Shown here piece after piece: positions 5,464 through 6,496 of a stretch of 6,496 bases of DNA; the first letter of the stretch is position 1, and each line of letters begins with the position of its first letter. The position numbers were made by a program, and so were the translations under genes. The stretch is from an uncultured bacterium (GTDB taxonomy: Bacteria; Bacteroidota; Bacteroidia; CAILMK01). The notes beneath the pieces are model-generated. The model did no database searches. It worked only from the letters and a program-made list of their open reading frames with translations, and was not told the DNA's origin. The stretch lies in assembly GCA_903835275.1 (NCBI GenBank), contig CAILMK010000545.1, positions 1 through 6,496 on the forward strand. Reading direction: 5' to 3'.

Positions 5464-5477
5464 ACTTTTAAAAGTAA
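5462..5477. promoter_or_regulatory. Perfect 16-bp palindrome, candidate operator of the WYL regulator
   Basis: TTACTTTTAAAAGTAA is a perfect palindrome lying between the -7 box (5488-5495) and the start codon (5452), just downstream of the expected transcription start. That placement suits a repressor site, most simply the WYL protein's own. The half-site TACTTT also occurs in the inverted repeats before DUF4199. Confidence 0.5.
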
Positions 5478-5487
5478 TTTATGCACG

Positions 5488-5495
5488 CAAAAATA
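5488..5495 (-). promoter_or_regulatory. -7 promoter box of the WYL regulator
   Basis: The minus strand reads TATTTTTG, an exact TAnnTTTG match, 35 nt upstream of the ATG. No TTG lies at the expected -33 position; the only near TTG abuts the box. The predicted leader would contain the 16-bp palindrome and the Shine-Dalgarno sequence. Confidence 0.5.
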
Positions 5496-5554
5496 CAAGT
5501 TATTTTGCTGATTTCTCTGCGAAAAACTCTGCTCTATCCGCAGTAAAAAATTTA

Positions 5555-5599
5555 ACCGCTGAGAAAAAGAGAGAGATATAAAATGAGAACCACGGAGAG
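5555..5599. repeat. Possible degenerate dispersed intergenic repeat
   Basis: ACCGCTGAG followed by a GA-rich run and ACCACGGAGAG resembles a degenerate copy of GCAGAG/CACGGAGA-type sequences that recur between genes in many Bacteroidota genomes. The resemblance is from memory; within the window it is present only once. It lies just 3' of the T9SS cargo gene. Confidence 0.25.
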
Positions 5600-5602
5600 T
5601 TT

Positions 5603-6496
5603 TTATTTCCCCACTACAAATTTCCCTTTTTCCATTCCACCTTTTGCATCTATTAACAATACAGAATAAATACCTGCCGGCCATTTGCTGACATCGAGAG
5701 AGAATGTTCCAACTGAAACAGTGCCTTTGTACATATCTCTTCCGGACATATCAAACACGCTGATGGACGAAAAAGCGTTGTTTACAGAAAAATTCACTTT
5801 TTCGGTCGCCGGGTCCGGAAAAATGCTCAAATTTTGTGGTGCTGATTTTTGCGAAATTGCATTCAACAGTGAAACTGTAAATGAATCGCTCTGAGTACAA
5901 CCGTTGCCATCGGTTATTATTACATAATATGTTCCCGAGGAAAGGCTGTCAATATTGGCAGTTGTATCACCTTGTTTCCAGAAATATTTATAGGGAGGAA
6001 TGCCCCCGCTTACTTTCAATTTTATGAAACCTGATTTCGGGGTGCTTTCATCCTGTATAGTTGGCGTAACTGCTATTGCGGATGGTTGTAAAATTGTTGC
6101 GGTATCCCTGCGAATACATCCTGAATAATCACGAACTGTTGTGATGTATTTTCCTGCCTTCAAATTCGTCGAAGCTTTTGCATGATAGCCTGTATCATAG
6201 GACCAATTGTAAGAATACGGCGCCAATCCATTTACTGTAAACACTGACATTGTTCCGGTAGAATCACCATTGCATAAAATATCCGTTTTGGTAAATCCGC
6301 CTTTTATATACATGCACCTTTGTATAGTATCTTTCATTTTAGCAGTGAAAATATCAATACTCAGTCCTGTATTTGTGTGTATGTAATTATTGGAATCTCC
6401 AAAGGATGCTTCTGCCATAAATGAACCACTCATATAAATATTTGCAAGGGAATCTATCACTAATCCCATCCCTGACTGGTAACTCAAAACCGAGGA
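5603..6496 (-). CDS. Secreted protein with SprB-like repeats and T9SS type A sorting domain (partial, N-terminus off window)
   Basis: The frame is open from the right edge, so 297 C-terminal residues are visible; the TTG near 6487 is an internal codon, not a start. Order of parts: residues about 9-54 (GMGLVIDSLANIYMSGSF...FGD...DIFTAK) look like the last beta-propeller repeat of the SBBP type. About 68-140 is an SprB-like repeat (TDILCNGDSTG...GLAPYSYNWS...AGKYITTVRDYSGC). About 153-208 is a second, more divergent unit (SGGIPPYKYFWKQGDTT...SGTYYVIITDGNGC). The last 75 or so are a type A C-terminal sorting domain (NLSIFPDPATEKVNF...ISVFDMSGRDMYKG...WPAGIYSVLLID...KFVVGK). That domain directs export through the type IX secretion system to the cell surface or medium. 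The common PNP of the domain reads PDP here. The full protein is probably much longer; a surface or adhesin-like role is inference. Confidence 0.88.
   Translation of the reverse strand, partial: SSVLSYQSGMGLVIDSLANIYMSGSFMAEASFGDSNNYIHTNTGLSIDIFTAKMKDTIQRCMYIKGGFTKTDILCNGDSTGTMSVFTVNGLAPYSYNWSYDTGYHAKASTNLKAGKYITTVRDYSGCIRRDTATILQPSAIAVTPTIQDESTPKSGFIKLKVSGGIPPYKYFWKQGDTTANIDSLSSGTYYVIITDGNGCTQSDSFTVSLLNAISQKSAPQNLSIFPDPATEKVNFSVNNAFSSISVFDMSGRDMYKGTVSVGTFSLDVSKWPAGIYSVLLIDAKGGMEKGKFVVGK

Noticed and set aside
5517..5543. CTGCG/CGCAG inverted arms followed by an A-run, as a possible terminator
   Set aside because: Only 5 bp around a 17-base loop, too weak to stand out from chance.
5439..5684. 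Minus-strand open frame of 81 codons
   Set aside because: Overlaps the end of the T9SS cargo gene and the WYL promoter region; composition is not protein-like.

Overview
The window looks like chromosomal DNA of a member of the Bacteroidota, probably an environmental or Chitinophagales-like lineage; that rank is an inference. The reasons are a secreted protein with a type IX secretion C-terminal domain and SprB-like repeats, a membrane-anchored LuxR-type regulator next to a DUF4199 membrane protein, few Shine-Dalgarno sequences, and several TAnnTTTG promoter boxes of the Bacteroidota type.

Layout. Positions 1-720 (minus strand, running off the left edge) hold the N-terminal part of an AT-rich metallo-beta-lactamase-fold hydrolase with an HxDxDH motif. 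It sits behind its own promoter box and may be the first gene of a leftward, possibly accessory or defence-type, operon. Positions 721-1190 are AT-rich and non-coding, ending in a long hairpin (1141-1183) and a strong intrinsic terminator (1191-1218). Next is a plus-strand APH/SrkA-like kinase (1249-2238). A 344-base intergenic stretch with small repeats leads into the pair formed by the two-helix LuxR-HTH regulator (2583-3104) and DUF4199 (3216-3728). A cluster of TACTTT/AAAGTA half-sites lies between these two genes. A head-to-head palindromic repeat element (3783-3923) separates DUF4199 from a convergent DinB-family gene (3953-4456, minus). A nested hairpin repeat cluster (4557-4737) separates DinB from a minus-strand HTH/WYL regulator (4751-5452), which has a clear promoter box, a perfect 16-bp palindrome and a Shine-Dalgarno sequence. 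The right edge (5603-6496, minus) is the C-terminal part of a large secreted T9SS cargo protein.

How the genes fit together. The LuxR regulator and DUF4199 protein probably form one membrane-associated unit. The WYL regulator lies upstream of DinB on the same strand, but a repeat cluster separates them, so co-regulation is only possible. The other genes look like independent housekeeping or accessory units. No complete novel system can be shown here. The best leads are the truncated MBL gene, whose partners lie outside the window, the structured DNA/RNA elements between genes, and the operator-like palindromes.
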